Assembly (NCBI GenBank): GCA_003224725.1
Contig: QHZQ01000005.1
Location: 1-33,995 of the forward strand
DNA from: Acidobacteriota bacterium
GTDB lineage: Bacteria; Acidobacteriota; Terriglobia; Versatilivoradales; Versatilivoraceae
Reading direction: 5' to 3'
Length of the DNA: 33,995 bases
The position numbers and the translations under genes were made by a program. The notes beneath the pieces were generated by a model. That model saw nothing but the letters and a program-made list of their open reading frames with translations. It did not search any database and was not told the origin of the DNA. Positions 7,539 through 15,766 of this stretch are shown here, in pieces (position 1 is the stretch's first letter; every line of letters starts with the position of its first letter).

Positions 7539-9272
7539 ATGTCATCAAAATTAGGAGATCTGCTCGTCAAAGAAAACCTCATTAGCCAACAGCAGCTTAA
7601 AGAGGCGCTCGAGTATCAGCGGGTGAACGGAGGCAGGCTCGGAAATTGCTTAATCAGGTTAGGCTTCGTAACCGACGACGAGATCACCGCCATCCTCTCA
7701 CGTCAATATGGAGTTCCTTCCATAAACCTATCCTTTTTTGATATAGACCCATCGATCGTCAAATTAATTCCGGTCGAAACTGCTCAGAAGTATCAAATCC
7801 TTCCTCTGAGCCGAGTGGGATCGACTCTCACCATAGCGATGATTGATCCCACCAACGTCTTCGCGATGGATGATATTAAGTTCATGACGGGTTTCAACAT
7901 CGAACCTGTAGTCGCGTCCGAAACGGCCATCCGGGAGGCCATCGATAAATATTATGGCTCAACGCACGCCATCGAACTTAAGAAGGTGATGGAAGACATT
8001 GCCGTTATTGACCAGAAGCTGGATGGAGACGACACTTCGCTGGAGTTGGCCTCTGAAGAAGAAGCGATCGATCTTGAAGGATTGGAGCAGGCAGCCGAAG
8101 AAGCTCCCATCATAAAACTTGTCAATTTGATTCTTTCCAACGCTCTAAAACGTGGAGCGAGTGACATCCACATCGAACCTTACGAGAAGGAGTTTCGCGT
8201 CCGATTTCGGATTGACGGAGTGTTGTACAACATCATGAATCCCCCTCTCAAGCTTAAAGATGCCATCACCTCCCGTATCAAGATTATGTCCAAGTTGGAT
8301 ATTTCTGAGAAACGTCTACCCCAAGACGGAAGAATCAAAGTGAAAATGAAAAACGACGGAAAAATCAAAGACCTCGACTTCCGTGTTTCAGTTCTGCCAA
8401 CCCTATATGGGGAAAAAGTGGTCCTCCGCCTGTTGGACAAAGATAATCTGATGCTGGACATGACCAGGCTCGGGTTTGAGTCTGAGTCACTGAAAAAGTT
8501 TGAGAGTGCGATTCTTAAACCCTATGGGATGGTTCTGGTCACGGGGCCTACAGGAAGCGGGAAAACCAACACTCTCTATTCGTCGATAGCGCAATTGAAC
8601 AAGATCGATACCAATGTTATGACGGCGGAAGATCCGGTGGAGTTCAATGTTCCGGGGATCAATCAGGTTCAAATGAAGGAACAGATCGGTCTGAATTTTG
8701 CGGCTGCCTTGCGGGCTTTTTTGCGACAAGATCCCAATATCATTTTAGTGGGTGAGATTCGCGACTTTGAGACTGCAGAGATTGCCATTAAAGCGGCATT
8801 GACGGGACATCTGGTGCTCAGCACCCTGCATACCAATGACGCTCCTTCCACTATCAGCCGTCTCATGAACATGGGCATTGAGCCTTTCTTAGTAGCAACC
8901 TCGGTCCATTTGATTTGTGCCCAGCGTTTGATTCGCCGCGTTTGTAAAGAATGCAAAGAGGAAGTCAGCACCCTGGCACAAACTTTGATTGATGCAGGGT
9001 TCTCTCCCACTGAAGCTAAGAAGCTGGCCACTTATCGTGGAAAAGGATGTCCCACTTGCAATGGGACTGGATACAAGGGGCGCGTCGGATTATACGAAGT
9101 GATGGAAATAAATGATGACTTACGCGAACTCATTTTGATTGGGGCTTCCTCACTTGAATTGAAGAAGAAAGCCGTTGAGCATGGAATGATTACACTTCGT
9201 GCCAGTGGGCTGCAGAAGCTACGGGACGGGGTGACTACTCTTGAAGAAGTTCTAAGGGAGACGGTGAAATAA
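7539..9272 (+). CDS. pilB: Type IV pilus extension ATPase PilB
   Basis: This 577-residue hexameric secretion ATPase of the GspE/PulE/PilB family powers pilin polymerisation at the inner membrane. The N-terminal MshEN/T2SSE-N domain (~1-145, repeated GxLL.xxGxI pattern) could bind c-di-GMP or the platform. It is followed by the N2 domain and the motor. The motor shows Walker A GPTGSGKT (336-343), the Asp box and Walker B IILVGEIRD (~401-409), and the His box HLVLSTLHTND. A tetracysteine zinc site CxxC...CxxC (C469, C472, C504, C507) is typical of PilB and absent from PilT. The ATG at 7539 is preceded by GGGAGA. It is the first gene of a five-gene run with pilT, pilC, pilS and pilR. Confidence 0.95.
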   Translation: MSSKLGDLLVKENLISQQQLKEALEYQRVNGGRLGNCLIRLGFVTDDEITAILSRQYGVPSINLSFFDIDPSIVKLIPVETAQKYQILPLSRVGSTLTIAMIDPTNVFAMDDIKFMTGFNIEPVVASETAIREAIDKYYGSTHAIELKKVMEDIAVIDQKLDGDDTSLELASEEEAIDLEGLEQAAEEAPIIKLVNLILSNALKRGASDIHIEPYEKEFRVRFRIDGVLYNIMNPPLKLKDAITSRIKIMSKLDISEKRLPQDGRIKVKMKNDGKIKDLDFRVSVLPTLYGEKVVLRLLDKDNLMLDMTRLGFESESLKKFESAILKPYGMVLVTGPTGSGKTNTLYSSIAQLNKIDTNVMTAEDPVEFNVPGINQVQMKEQIGLNFAAALRAFLRQDPNIILVGEIRDFETAEIAIKAALTGHLVLSTLHTNDAPSTISRLMNMGIEPFLVATSVHLICAQRLIRRVCKECKEEVSTLAQTLIDAGFSPTEAKKLATYRGKGCPTCNGTGYKGRVGLYEVMEINDDLRELILIGASSLELKKKAVEHGMITLRASGLQKLRDGVTTLEEVLRETVK

Positions 9273-9295
9273 CACCGAACGAAAGGAATGTGTAA

Positions 9296-10420
9296 ATGGC
9301 AACGCTGTCTTTGAGTGAGCTCTTAAAAAAGATGACAGAAATGGGGGCGTCGGATCTGCATCTGACGACCAATACACCGCCGCAGGTGCGCGTGGACGGA
9401 CATCTCAAGCCACTGACCGAATGCCCCGCGCTGACGGCCGCCGACACGAAACAGTTGGCTTACAGCGTGCTGACAGATACTCAAAAGCATCGTTTTGAAG
9501 AGGACCTGGAGATTGACTTTTCCTTTGGTATTAAGGGCCTTTCTCGATTTCGAGGAAATATTTTCAATCAGCGAGGAGCTGTGGGAGCTGTCTTCCGGTC
9601 TATTCCATATGAGATAAAAAACTTTGACGCATTATCACTTCCGCCTGTCGTAAAAACTCTTTGTGATAAACCTCGGGGCCTTGTCTTGGTCACAGGGCCT
9701 ACCGGGAGTGGGAAATCGACGACCTTGGCGGCTATGCTCGACAAGATCAACACCGAGCGTCATGATCATATTGTCACTATCGAGGACCCCATCGAGTATC
9801 TCCACGGACATAAGAGTTGCTTGGTTAACCAGCGAGAAGTGCACGCCGATACCCGTTCGTTTGCAAATGCTTTGAGAGCGGCTTTACGTCAAGATCCTGA
9901 TGTCGTTCTGATCGGTGAAATGCGGGACCTCGAGACCATCGAATCAGCGCTGCGTATAGCCGAGACGGGACATTTGACCTTCGGAACGTTGCATACTAAC
10001 TCAGCCTCATCGACGATTAACCGCGTCATTGATGTTTTTCCGTCCCATCAGCAGTCTCAGATTCGCGCTCAGCTCTCCCTGGTCCTGGAAGGCATTCTTT
10101 GCCAAGCTCTCCTGCCCAAAGCTTCCGGGTCAGGACGAGCCATGGCCATGGAAATTCTTATACCCAATGCGGCCATTCGCAACTTGATTCGCGAGGATAA
10201 GATTCATCAGATTTACTCGTCGATGCAGACAGGTCAGGAAAAATTTGGAATGCAGACCTTCAACCAATCGCTGGCGTCACTTTACTTCAGCAAGCAAATT
10301 GCGCTGCAAACGGCGCTCAACCGCTCCAGCAATCCTGAAGAGTTGCAGGACATGATTAATCGAGGACCCAGCCTGCTGCAACGCACACCTGCGCCCGTTG
10401 CCGGCCGGAGTCTGAGATAA
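9296..10420 (+). CDS. pilT: Type IV pilus retraction ATPase PilT
   Basis: The 374-residue length and motifs fit PilT, the ATPase that depolymerises the pilus for twitching motility. Visible motifs are Walker A GPTGSGKS (134-141), Walker B VVLIGEMRDLE (~203-213), the His box HLTFGTLHTN and the PilT-specific AIRNLIRE signature (293-300). The tetracysteine of PilB is missing, as expected. It begins 23 bases after pilB with a GAAAGGAA-type ribosome binding site, so it is co-transcribed with pilB and pilC. Confidence 0.95.
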   Translation: MATLSLSELLKKMTEMGASDLHLTTNTPPQVRVDGHLKPLTECPALTAADTKQLAYSVLTDTQKHRFEEDLEIDFSFGIKGLSRFRGNIFNQRGAVGAVFRSIPYEIKNFDALSLPPVVKTLCDKPRGLVLVTGPTGSGKSTTLAAMLDKINTERHDHIVTIEDPIEYLHGHKSCLVNQREVHADTRSFANALRAALRQDPDVVLIGEMRDLETIESALRIAETGHLTFGTLHTNSASSTINRVIDVFPSHQQSQIRAQLSLVLEGILCQALLPKASGSGRAMAMEILIPNAAIRNLIREDKIHQIYSSMQTGQEKFGMQTFNQSLASLYFSKQIALQTALNRSSNPEELQDMINRGPSLLQRTPAPVAGRSLR

Positions 10421-10448
10421 TCTGCAGTCCCACTATTAGGAGCTATTC

Positions 10449-11654
10449 ATGCCGGTCTATTCTTTTCGTGGCAAGTCCAGGACAGGAACCGAAGTTCGAG
10501 GTGAGAGGGAAGCTGACACTAAGCAAGCTCTGGTAGCGGCACTGCGTCGCGAACAGATCAGTCCTCTGGTTATAAAGGAAAAAGGCAAAGAATTTACTCT
10601 GCCAAAATTTGGAGGAAAGGTAAAGACCAAGGAACTGGCAATTTTTACCCGTCAGTTCTCTGTGATGATTGACGCAGGTTTACCGCTGGTTCAATGTCTG
10701 GAGGCTTTAGCAGTGCAGCAAGAGAATAAGATTTTTCAAAGTGTGTTACAAGCCGTCAGAACCGAAGTGGAGGGAGGTTCAACTCTAGCTTTCGCCATGC
10801 GGCAACATCCTCGAGTTTTTGATGACCTATACACGAATATGATCGCAGCTGGCGAAGCCGGTGGAATTCTCGATACGATTTTACAGCGGCTGTCCTCTTA
10901 CATCGAGAAGGCCGTCAAGCTGAAACGGGCCGTCAAGTCCGCCATGGTTTACCCCGTGGTGGTCTTAACCATTGCCGTTGGTGTCATCATATTGATTCTC
11001 TGGAAAGTAGTTCCAATCTTTTCTACTCTTTTTGCCAGCATGGATGTAAGCCTTCCCCTTCCGACCCGGATAGTTATTGGAGGCAGTAACTTTGTCGGCC
11101 GCTATATCATCTTTATTTTTCCCGCCTTTTTCGTGATAGGGTACGCCTTTAAGAAATATTACCGAACTGAAAATGGACGACGAGTGGTAGACCGAGCCCT
11201 TCTCAAAGTTCCAGTGCTGGGCAGTGTTTTAAAAAAGATCGCGGTCGCCCGCTTTTCTCGGACCCTGTCAACTTTGATTTCCAGTGGCGTTCCTATTCTC
11301 GAGGGATTGGAAATTACTGCCAAAACCGCGGGCAATGCCATTGTTGAAGAAGCCATCTTGAAGACGCGCAATTCCATTGAGGAAGGAAAAACGATCGTGG
11401 AACCGCTCCGTGATTCGGGAGTATTCCCTACCATGGTGACTCAGATGATTGGGGTAGGCGAGCAAACAGGCGCCTTGGACGCGATGTTGACAAAGATTGC
11501 AGAGTTTTTTGAAGATGAAGTGGATGCTGCTGTTGCAGACCTTTTGACCGCGATCGAACCCCTCATGATCTTGATCCTGGGAGTTATCGTCGGAGGAATC
11601 GTGATCTCCATGTACTTGCCACTCTTCTCATTAATTTCTAAGTTATCAATGTAG
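10449..11654 (+). CDS. pilC: Type IV pilus inner-membrane platform protein PilC
   Basis: This 401-residue protein has two T2SSF domains (~70-190 and ~275-395), each with the conserved FTRQFSVMIDAGLPLVQ / FSRTLSTLISSGVPILEGL type motif. It has three main membrane segments, near 170-192, 210-232 and 373-397 (LMILILGVIVGGIVISMY). It is the platform against which PilB and PilT work. The N-terminus (MPVYSFRGKSRTG) is the usual PilC start, preceded by TTAGGAG. The spacing of 28 bases from pilT supports one operon. Confidence 0.95.
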   Translation: MPVYSFRGKSRTGTEVRGEREADTKQALVAALRREQISPLVIKEKGKEFTLPKFGGKVKTKELAIFTRQFSVMIDAGLPLVQCLEALAVQQENKIFQSVLQAVRTEVEGGSTLAFAMRQHPRVFDDLYTNMIAAGEAGGILDTILQRLSSYIEKAVKLKRAVKSAMVYPVVVLTIAVGVIILILWKVVPIFSTLFASMDVSLPLPTRIVIGGSNFVGRYIIFIFPAFFVIGYAFKKYYRTENGRRVVDRALLKVPVLGSVLKKIAVARFSRTLSTLISSGVPILEGLEITAKTAGNAIVEEAILKTRNSIEEGKTIVEPLRDSGVFPTMVTQMIGVGEQTGALDAMLTKIAEFFEDEVDAAVADLLTAIEPLMILILGVIVGGIVISMYLPLFSLISKLSM

Positions 11655-11693
11655 CTTGACCGGCCCCGCGGAGGCGCAAGGCTAAAGGAACAA

Positions 11694-11710
11694 GGCAAAG
11701 AGTATTTGCC
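11694..11710 (+). terminator. Weak hairpin between pilC and pilS
   Basis: GGCAAA/TTTGCC, a 6-base stem with a 5-base loop, followed by ATTCTTTAC. The T-run is poor, so at most it attenuates transcription between pilC and pilS. Confidence 0.25.
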
Positions 11711-11751
11711 ATTCTTTACACCCTTCCCTCGGCCTTTTTGCAATATTGACC

Positions 11752-13371
11752 ATGCCCAAGAATATCAGAGACTGGCTTTCCTGGCTCATTAAGCTAAGGA
11801 TTGTGGTTGTGACCACATTGCTTGGTGTGTCTTTGGGTTTAGAATCGGTTTTTGTTCAAGACGAAGCCCTGGCGAGACTGTTCCGAATCATCATCGTTAG
11901 CTACTTGGTCTCATTGATTCATTACGTTCTCCTTCGCTTTTCCAGTAAATATGTTCTGCAAGCCTACGTTCAGACTTTTTGTGACCAGCTCATGATCTTC
12001 TCCATCATCTATGTCACGGGGGGAATTGACAGCTACTTCTCATTCCTGTATTTGCTGTCAATCATCATGTCTGGCATTCTCCTTTATCGCAAAGGAGCAC
12101 TAATCACGGCAACTGGGAGTTCGATTCTTACTGTAGCCCAATATCTCGTGATCCGGCAGGGACTATTACCCTTAACCACTTACGCCCCTATAGAAATCCG
12201 AAATGTTAAATTCCTTATTGGAACTAACGTCTTTGCTTTTTATGCAGTAGCCTATCTTAGCAGTCACTTGTCTGAAAGCCTGCGAAAAACAGGCAGCGAA
12301 TTAGAAGACAGACGAGGCAAACTGGCCAACCTTCAAGCCTTTAATGAGAACATCATTAATAGCATGCGAGGAGGTTTATGCACTACCAATCTGGATGGGT
12401 TTATTACACTCTTTAACAAATCCGCATGCGAAATTACAGGTTATAAGCCGGAAAGAATTATCGGTGCCCATGTCAATAAGGTTTTTGGTTTTTTGGACCA
12501 CGAAGGACAATCCGCCCCTCCAGACAATTTGCCCATGCGTTTCGAGAAGGGAATTAGGAATGTCAACGGAGAGGAAATCTACTTGGGTTTCACTGTTTCA
12601 CCATTGTTAGTAGAGCATAACCGTCAGATTGGCTATGTTTATACCTTCCAGGACTTGACCGAAATAAAGAAATTGGAACAACAAATTCGACAGAAAGACC
12701 GCATGGTGGCTATGGGGAGAATGGCTGCTGGCATTGCTCATGAGATTAGGAACCCTCTCACTGCAATCTCTGGCTCCTTTCACTTACTAAAAACAGAACT
12801 AGCTCTGAACCACGATCAGTTGAAATTAATGGAAAATATTTCCTTGGAGACTAAACGCTTGTACAAAATCGTTACCGATTTCTTATCCTATGCAAAACCC
12901 GTCGCGTTTTCGGTTGGTTGGGTTGATCTGAAACGACTGACCCGAGATACGGTCGATCTATTGAGAAACAGTTCTGAACTCACAGCCAGTCATAAGATCG
13001 AGTATTCTTTCGATGCCAAAGACTCTTTGTACTGCCAAGCGGACCCTGATCTCATCAAACAGGTTTTTTGGAACCTTTGTAACAATGCGATAAAGGCCAT
13101 GCCAGCTGGAGGGACTCTCTCCATTTCTCTTGAGAAAACACAATATGAACTCACTGTGAGCTTTCGAGACACCGGTAGCGGATTGACCAAAGAGGAGCAG
13201 GAAAGGATTTTCGAACCGTTTCAATCTTCCTTTAATGATGGGACGGGTTTGGGATTATCAATTGTATTGCAGATCATAGAGGCGCACCATGGCTCGATAA
13301 AAGTTGCGTCCACCAAAGGAGAGGGCACCACTTTTCAGATCACTCTTCCAAAGGAAATGAGCACAACTTGA
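11752..13371 (+). CDS. pilS: PilS-like membrane sensor histidine kinase
   Basis: This sensor kinase of about 540 residues has a six-helix membrane domain (~10-180), the PilS hallmark. A linker coiled coil follows, then a PAS domain (~195-305), a HisKA domain with the phospho-acceptor His in AAGIAHEIRNPLTA (about residue 330), and a HATPase_c domain with N-box FWNLCNNAIKAM, DTGSG and GTGLGLSIV. I prefer ATG 11752; an in-frame TTG two codons upstream (11746) is an alternative, and neither has a good Shine-Dalgarno sequence. It sits nine bases before pilR, so the two form a pair. In known systems PilS senses membrane pilin levels and controls PilR. Confidence 0.88.
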   Translation: MPKNIRDWLSWLIKLRIVVVTTLLGVSLGLESVFVQDEALARLFRIIIVSYLVSLIHYVLLRFSSKYVLQAYVQTFCDQLMIFSIIYVTGGIDSYFSFLYLLSIIMSGILLYRKGALITATGSSILTVAQYLVIRQGLLPLTTYAPIEIRNVKFLIGTNVFAFYAVAYLSSHLSESLRKTGSELEDRRGKLANLQAFNENIINSMRGGLCTTNLDGFITLFNKSACEITGYKPERIIGAHVNKVFGFLDHEGQSAPPDNLPMRFEKGIRNVNGEEIYLGFTVSPLLVEHNRQIGYVYTFQDLTEIKKLEQQIRQKDRMVAMGRMAAGIAHEIRNPLTAISGSFHLLKTELALNHDQLKLMENISLETKRLYKIVTDFLSYAKPVAFSVGWVDLKRLTRDTVDLLRNSSELTASHKIEYSFDAKDSLYCQADPDLIKQVFWNLCNNAIKAMPAGGTLSISLEKTQYELTVSFRDTGSGLTKEEQERIFEPFQSSFNDGTGLGLSIVLQIIEAHHGSIKVASTKGEGTTFQITLPKEMSTT

Positions 13372-13380
13372 GGTTAAGAA

Positions 13381-14754
13381 ATGTCCAATCTGTTAATTGT
13401 GGATGACGAACGTTCTCTTCGGGAAGTTCTGCAAATGGTTTTCAAGAAAGAAGGATACAATGTGTCTGTCGCCAGCAGCTATCACGAGGCGGTAGCTCAG
13501 GTCAAGGCAGGGGTCTATGACCTCGTTGTCTCCGATATCAAAATGAATGACGGCAGTGGAATTGACTTATTAAAGGACATCAAGGCCACTAATCCCGAAA
13601 CCTTAGTTGTCATGATAACAGCCTACGCCACAACCGAAAATGCCATTCAAGCTCTCAAAATGGGTGCTGTGGATTACATTCTTAAGGATAACGAAAATTT
13701 TGTCGAGGAGATCAAAATCGCGGTTGCCAAGTCACTTGAGTTCTATCGTCTTCGGCAAGAACACCGTCTCTTGAAGCGACATTTTAATCAACAAAATGCC
13801 ATCCATAATATTGTTGGCTCCAGCCCCAAAATGAAAGAACTCTTTCAGATGATTGAAACCATTGGAGCCACTCAGAGCACGGTGCTCATTACCGGAGAGA
13901 GCGGAACAGGTAAGGAATTAGTGGCCAAGGCCATTCATCTTAACGGCAGCAGGAGCGAGCTCCCCTTTGTCTCCATTAATTGCGGGGCTTTTCCAGAGAC
14001 TCTTCTGGAAAGCGAGCTTTTTGGCTACATGAAAGGAGCTTTTACCGGCGCCACCATCAATAAGAAAGGCTTATTCGAAGTTGCAGACAAAGGAACAATC
14101 TTCCTTGATGAAATCGGAGAAATGAGTCTCTCCATGCAGGTAAAGTTACTCAGAATTCTCCAGGAAAAAAAGTTTCGCAGGGTGGGAGGAACCGAGGAGC
14201 TTCCTTTAGACGTGCGAATCATTGCGGCGACGAATAACGACCTGCAAAGACTGATGGCTGAGAATAAGTTCCGCGAAGATCTTTACTATCGAGTCAGTGT
14301 GATTCCTTTGGAAATCCCGCCTTTGAGAGAGCGGAAAGAAGATATTTCCTGTTTGGCCAATCATTTTCTGAAGAAATTTAACTTACAGATGCAGAGATCC
14401 ATTCTGCGCATTAGCCAAGAGGCAATGCATTCTTTGGAGCAATATGATTGGCCTGGTAATGTCAGAGAGTTGGAGAATACAATTGAAAGGGGTGTTGCAT
14501 TTGAAACTACGGAAGAAATAAGACTGGAGCGTCTCCCCTCTAAGATGAGTTGCTTGAATCCGAGCGAAATTGCTGGCACTGGCAAGATTCCAAAAAACGG
14601 AATTGATCTTGAAAGGCACATTGAAGAAATTGAAAAGTCGTATATTGCGGAAGCCCTTCAGAGGGCAGGGGGTGTTCAAACCCGAGCCGCTGAACTCTTG
14701 AAAATGTCTTTCCGGTCCTTCCGTTACTTTGTAAAGAAATATGATCTCCGCTAG
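13381..14754 (+). CDS. pilR: PilR-like sigma-54-dependent response regulator
   Basis: This 457-residue protein has a receiver domain with Asp52 in LVVSDIKMNDG and Lys102. The AAA+ domain has Walker A GESGTGKE (172-179), the GAFTGA sigma-54 loop (219-224), Walker B TIFLDEIGE and FREDLYYRVSV. The C-terminal Fis-type helix-turn-helix reads GGVQTRAAELLKMSFRSFRYFVKKY; this MSFRSFRY recognition helix is characteristic of PilR. In known bacteria PilR activates the pilin gene pilA through sigma-54. Here no pilin gene follows, so the target lies outside the window. A CTAGCC/GGCTAG hairpin (14751-14767) overlaps the stop codon. Confidence 0.9.
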   Translation: MSNLLIVDDERSLREVLQMVFKKEGYNVSVASSYHEAVAQVKAGVYDLVVSDIKMNDGSGIDLLKDIKATNPETLVVMITAYATTENAIQALKMGAVDYILKDNENFVEEIKIAVAKSLEFYRLRQEHRLLKRHFNQQNAIHNIVGSSPKMKELFQMIETIGATQSTVLITGESGTGKELVAKAIHLNGSRSELPFVSINCGAFPETLLESELFGYMKGAFTGATINKKGLFEVADKGTIFLDEIGEMSLSMQVKLLRILQEKKFRRVGGTEELPLDVRIIAATNNDLQRLMAENKFREDLYYRVSVIPLEIPPLRERKEDISCLANHFLKKFNLQMQRSILRISQEAMHSLEQYDWPGNVRELENTIERGVAFETTEEIRLERLPSKMSCLNPSEIAGTGKIPKNGIDLERHIEEIEKSYIAEALQRAGGVQTRAAELLKMSFRSFRYFVKKYDLR

Positions 14755-14820
14755 CCAAGTGGGCTAGAATTTCCAGCAGGGAACTCGCTCGCCCGCCAAC
14801 ATTCATTTATTGAGCCTAGC

Positions 14821-14842
14821 AGATATTTCTAGGAAAATATCT
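14821..14842. other. AT-rich hairpin downstream of pilR
   Basis: AGATATTT/AAATATCT is an 8-base stem with a 6-base loop, enclosed by TAGCAG (14817-14822) and CTGCTA (14849-14854). It is an intergenic structure without a T-run and its role is unclear. Confidence 0.35.
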
Positions 14843-14905
14843 TCACTTCTGCTATCCTCGTGGTGTGTTGAGAATTGTAGGCCTATTGTGAAGCAAATCT
14901 AAGGA

Positions 14906-14942
14906 CCACAGATAATGAATTTATCTGTGGCTTTTGTCGTTT
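14906..14942 (+). terminator. Strong hairpin just upstream of the small Tudor-like gene (terminator or attenuator)
   Basis: A perfect 10-base stem CCACAGATAA/TTATCTGTGG with a 5-base loop (14906-14930) is followed by CTTTTGTCGTTT. It has the form of an intrinsic terminator for the pilR transcript. It ends only 24 bases before the start codon at 14955, so it could equally lie in the leader of that gene and act as an attenuator. Confidence 0.5.
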
Positions 14943-14954
14943 ATGGAGGGAAAA

Positions 14955-15194
14955 ATGGCAAAGAATTCTGGCATCACTTTTTCAGCAAACGAACGCATCA
15001 ATCATTCCATCTATGGATTCGGAACAATCAGTGAAGTCAACGACTTGCATACGACAATTGAGTTTGATCAAAATGGCCGAAAGAAGTTCGTGACCAGTAT
15101 GGTCCAACTGGAGCGGACTAGTGTCCCAGCTCCGGTTGTGCCTACGCGAAGAACTCGGTCGAAAACTACCAAAACCAAGGCAAAGGACAATTAA
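14955..15194 (+). CDS. Small basic protein with Tudor-like domain resembling the UvrD/PcrA C-terminus
   Basis: This is a 79-residue protein. The start is ATG 14955, preceded by GGAGGG at a good distance; an in-frame TTG further upstream would fall in the hairpin and is unlikely. Residues ~12-50 (INHSIYGFGTISEV...TIEFDQNGRKKF) follow the pattern of the small beta-barrel at the C-terminus of UvrD/PcrA helicases, with H..(F/Y)G.G.I, a V/I.F stretch and G.KKF. In helicases this domain contacts RNA polymerase or DNA. The tail (~60-79) is rich in Arg, Lys and Thr and should be disordered and positively charged. A role in nucleic-acid or polymerase binding is inferred only. It sits where pilA is often found after pilR, but it is not a pilin. 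Confidence 0.65.
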   Translation: MAKNSGITFSANERINHSIYGFGTISEVNDLHTTIEFDQNGRKKFVTSMVQLERTSVPAPVVPTRRTRSKTTKTKAKDN

Positions 15195-15231
15195 TTTCCA
15201 TAAAGCATCGAATTTCTCTTGTGAATCCGTC

Positions 15232-15260
15232 AAAAGGCCCTTACTTTAGGGCCTTTTTTA
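15232..15260 (+). terminator. Intrinsic terminator after the Tudor-like gene
   Basis: AAAAGGCCC/GGGCCTTTT, a 9-base stem with an 8-base loop, runs straight into a run of six T. This is a textbook rho-independent terminator placed 37 bases after the stop codon. Confidence 0.85.
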
Positions 15261-15370
15261 TTGGACGGCTGTAGTGAAGGCTTCCGTCTCCCTGTCCCGA
15301 AATGTAAACGGATGTGGGGTTGGTTTCGAACTTTCCTTTGGCGGCGTCCGTTATTTAGGAGTGTAGACAG

Positions 15371-15379
15371 TGGTACAAT
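15371..15379 (+). promoter_or_regulatory. Candidate extended -10 promoter for the PspC-type gene
   Basis: TGGTACAAT gives an extended -10 (TGn followed by TACAAT). No good -35 box is seen 17-18 bases upstream. It lies about 48 bases before the start codon and after a strong terminator, a sensible place for a promoter. Confidence 0.4.
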
Positions 15380-15426
15380 TGAAGTAAGGTGTGTTAAGTT
15401 TCCTCTAGACAATCAAAGGAGGCAAG

Positions 15427-15738
15427 ATGAAAAAGTGTCCTTATTGCGCCGAAGAGATTCAGGACGACGCCATCAAATGCAAACATTGTGGGTCCAATTT
15501 GGCGGCTTCTCATTGGCCGGGGAAGAAGCTGTATCGCTCCCGAAGCGACCGCAAATTGGCCGGTATCTGTGGTGGACTGGGAGATTATCTTAACTGTGAT
15601 CCGACTTTGATCAGGGTGGCCTGGGTCATAGGAGCTTTTCTGTCAGCTGGAGTTGCAGTCTTAGCTTATCTCGCGCTTATCTTTATCGTGCCTAACGAAG
15701 ACGAGATTGTGCCTCGGCCCAGGCCTGTGAGCGTTTAG
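15427..15738 (+). CDS. Zinc-ribbon PspC-domain membrane protein
   Basis: This is a 103-residue protein. Residues 1-25 form a zinc ribbon with two CxxC knuckles (CPYC at 4-7 and CKHC at 18-21). Residues ~34-95 are a PspC domain (LYRSRSDRKLAGICGGLGDYLNCDPTLIRVAW) with one membrane helix at about 65-88. PspC-type proteins are envelope-stress or anti-sigma/toxin-like membrane regulators, and the zinc ribbon on the cytoplasmic side suggests a partner-binding module. The AAAGGAGG ribosome binding site is excellent. It stands between a terminator and the aldehyde dehydrogenase gene (28 bases apart), so it may be co-transcribed with the latter. Confidence 0.85.
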   Translation: MKKCPYCAEEIQDDAIKCKHCGSNLAASHWPGKKLYRSRSDRKLAGICGGLGDYLNCDPTLIRVAWVIGAFLSAGVAVLAYLALIFIVPNEDEIVPRPRPVSV

Positions 15739-15766
15739 AGAGGAATAAGATAAAGGGGGGCACCTG

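Noticed and set aside
14934-14954. An upstream TTG start for the Tudor-like gene
   Set aside because: It lies directly against the strong hairpin and lacks a ribosome binding site; ATG 14955 has GGAGGG at the right distance.
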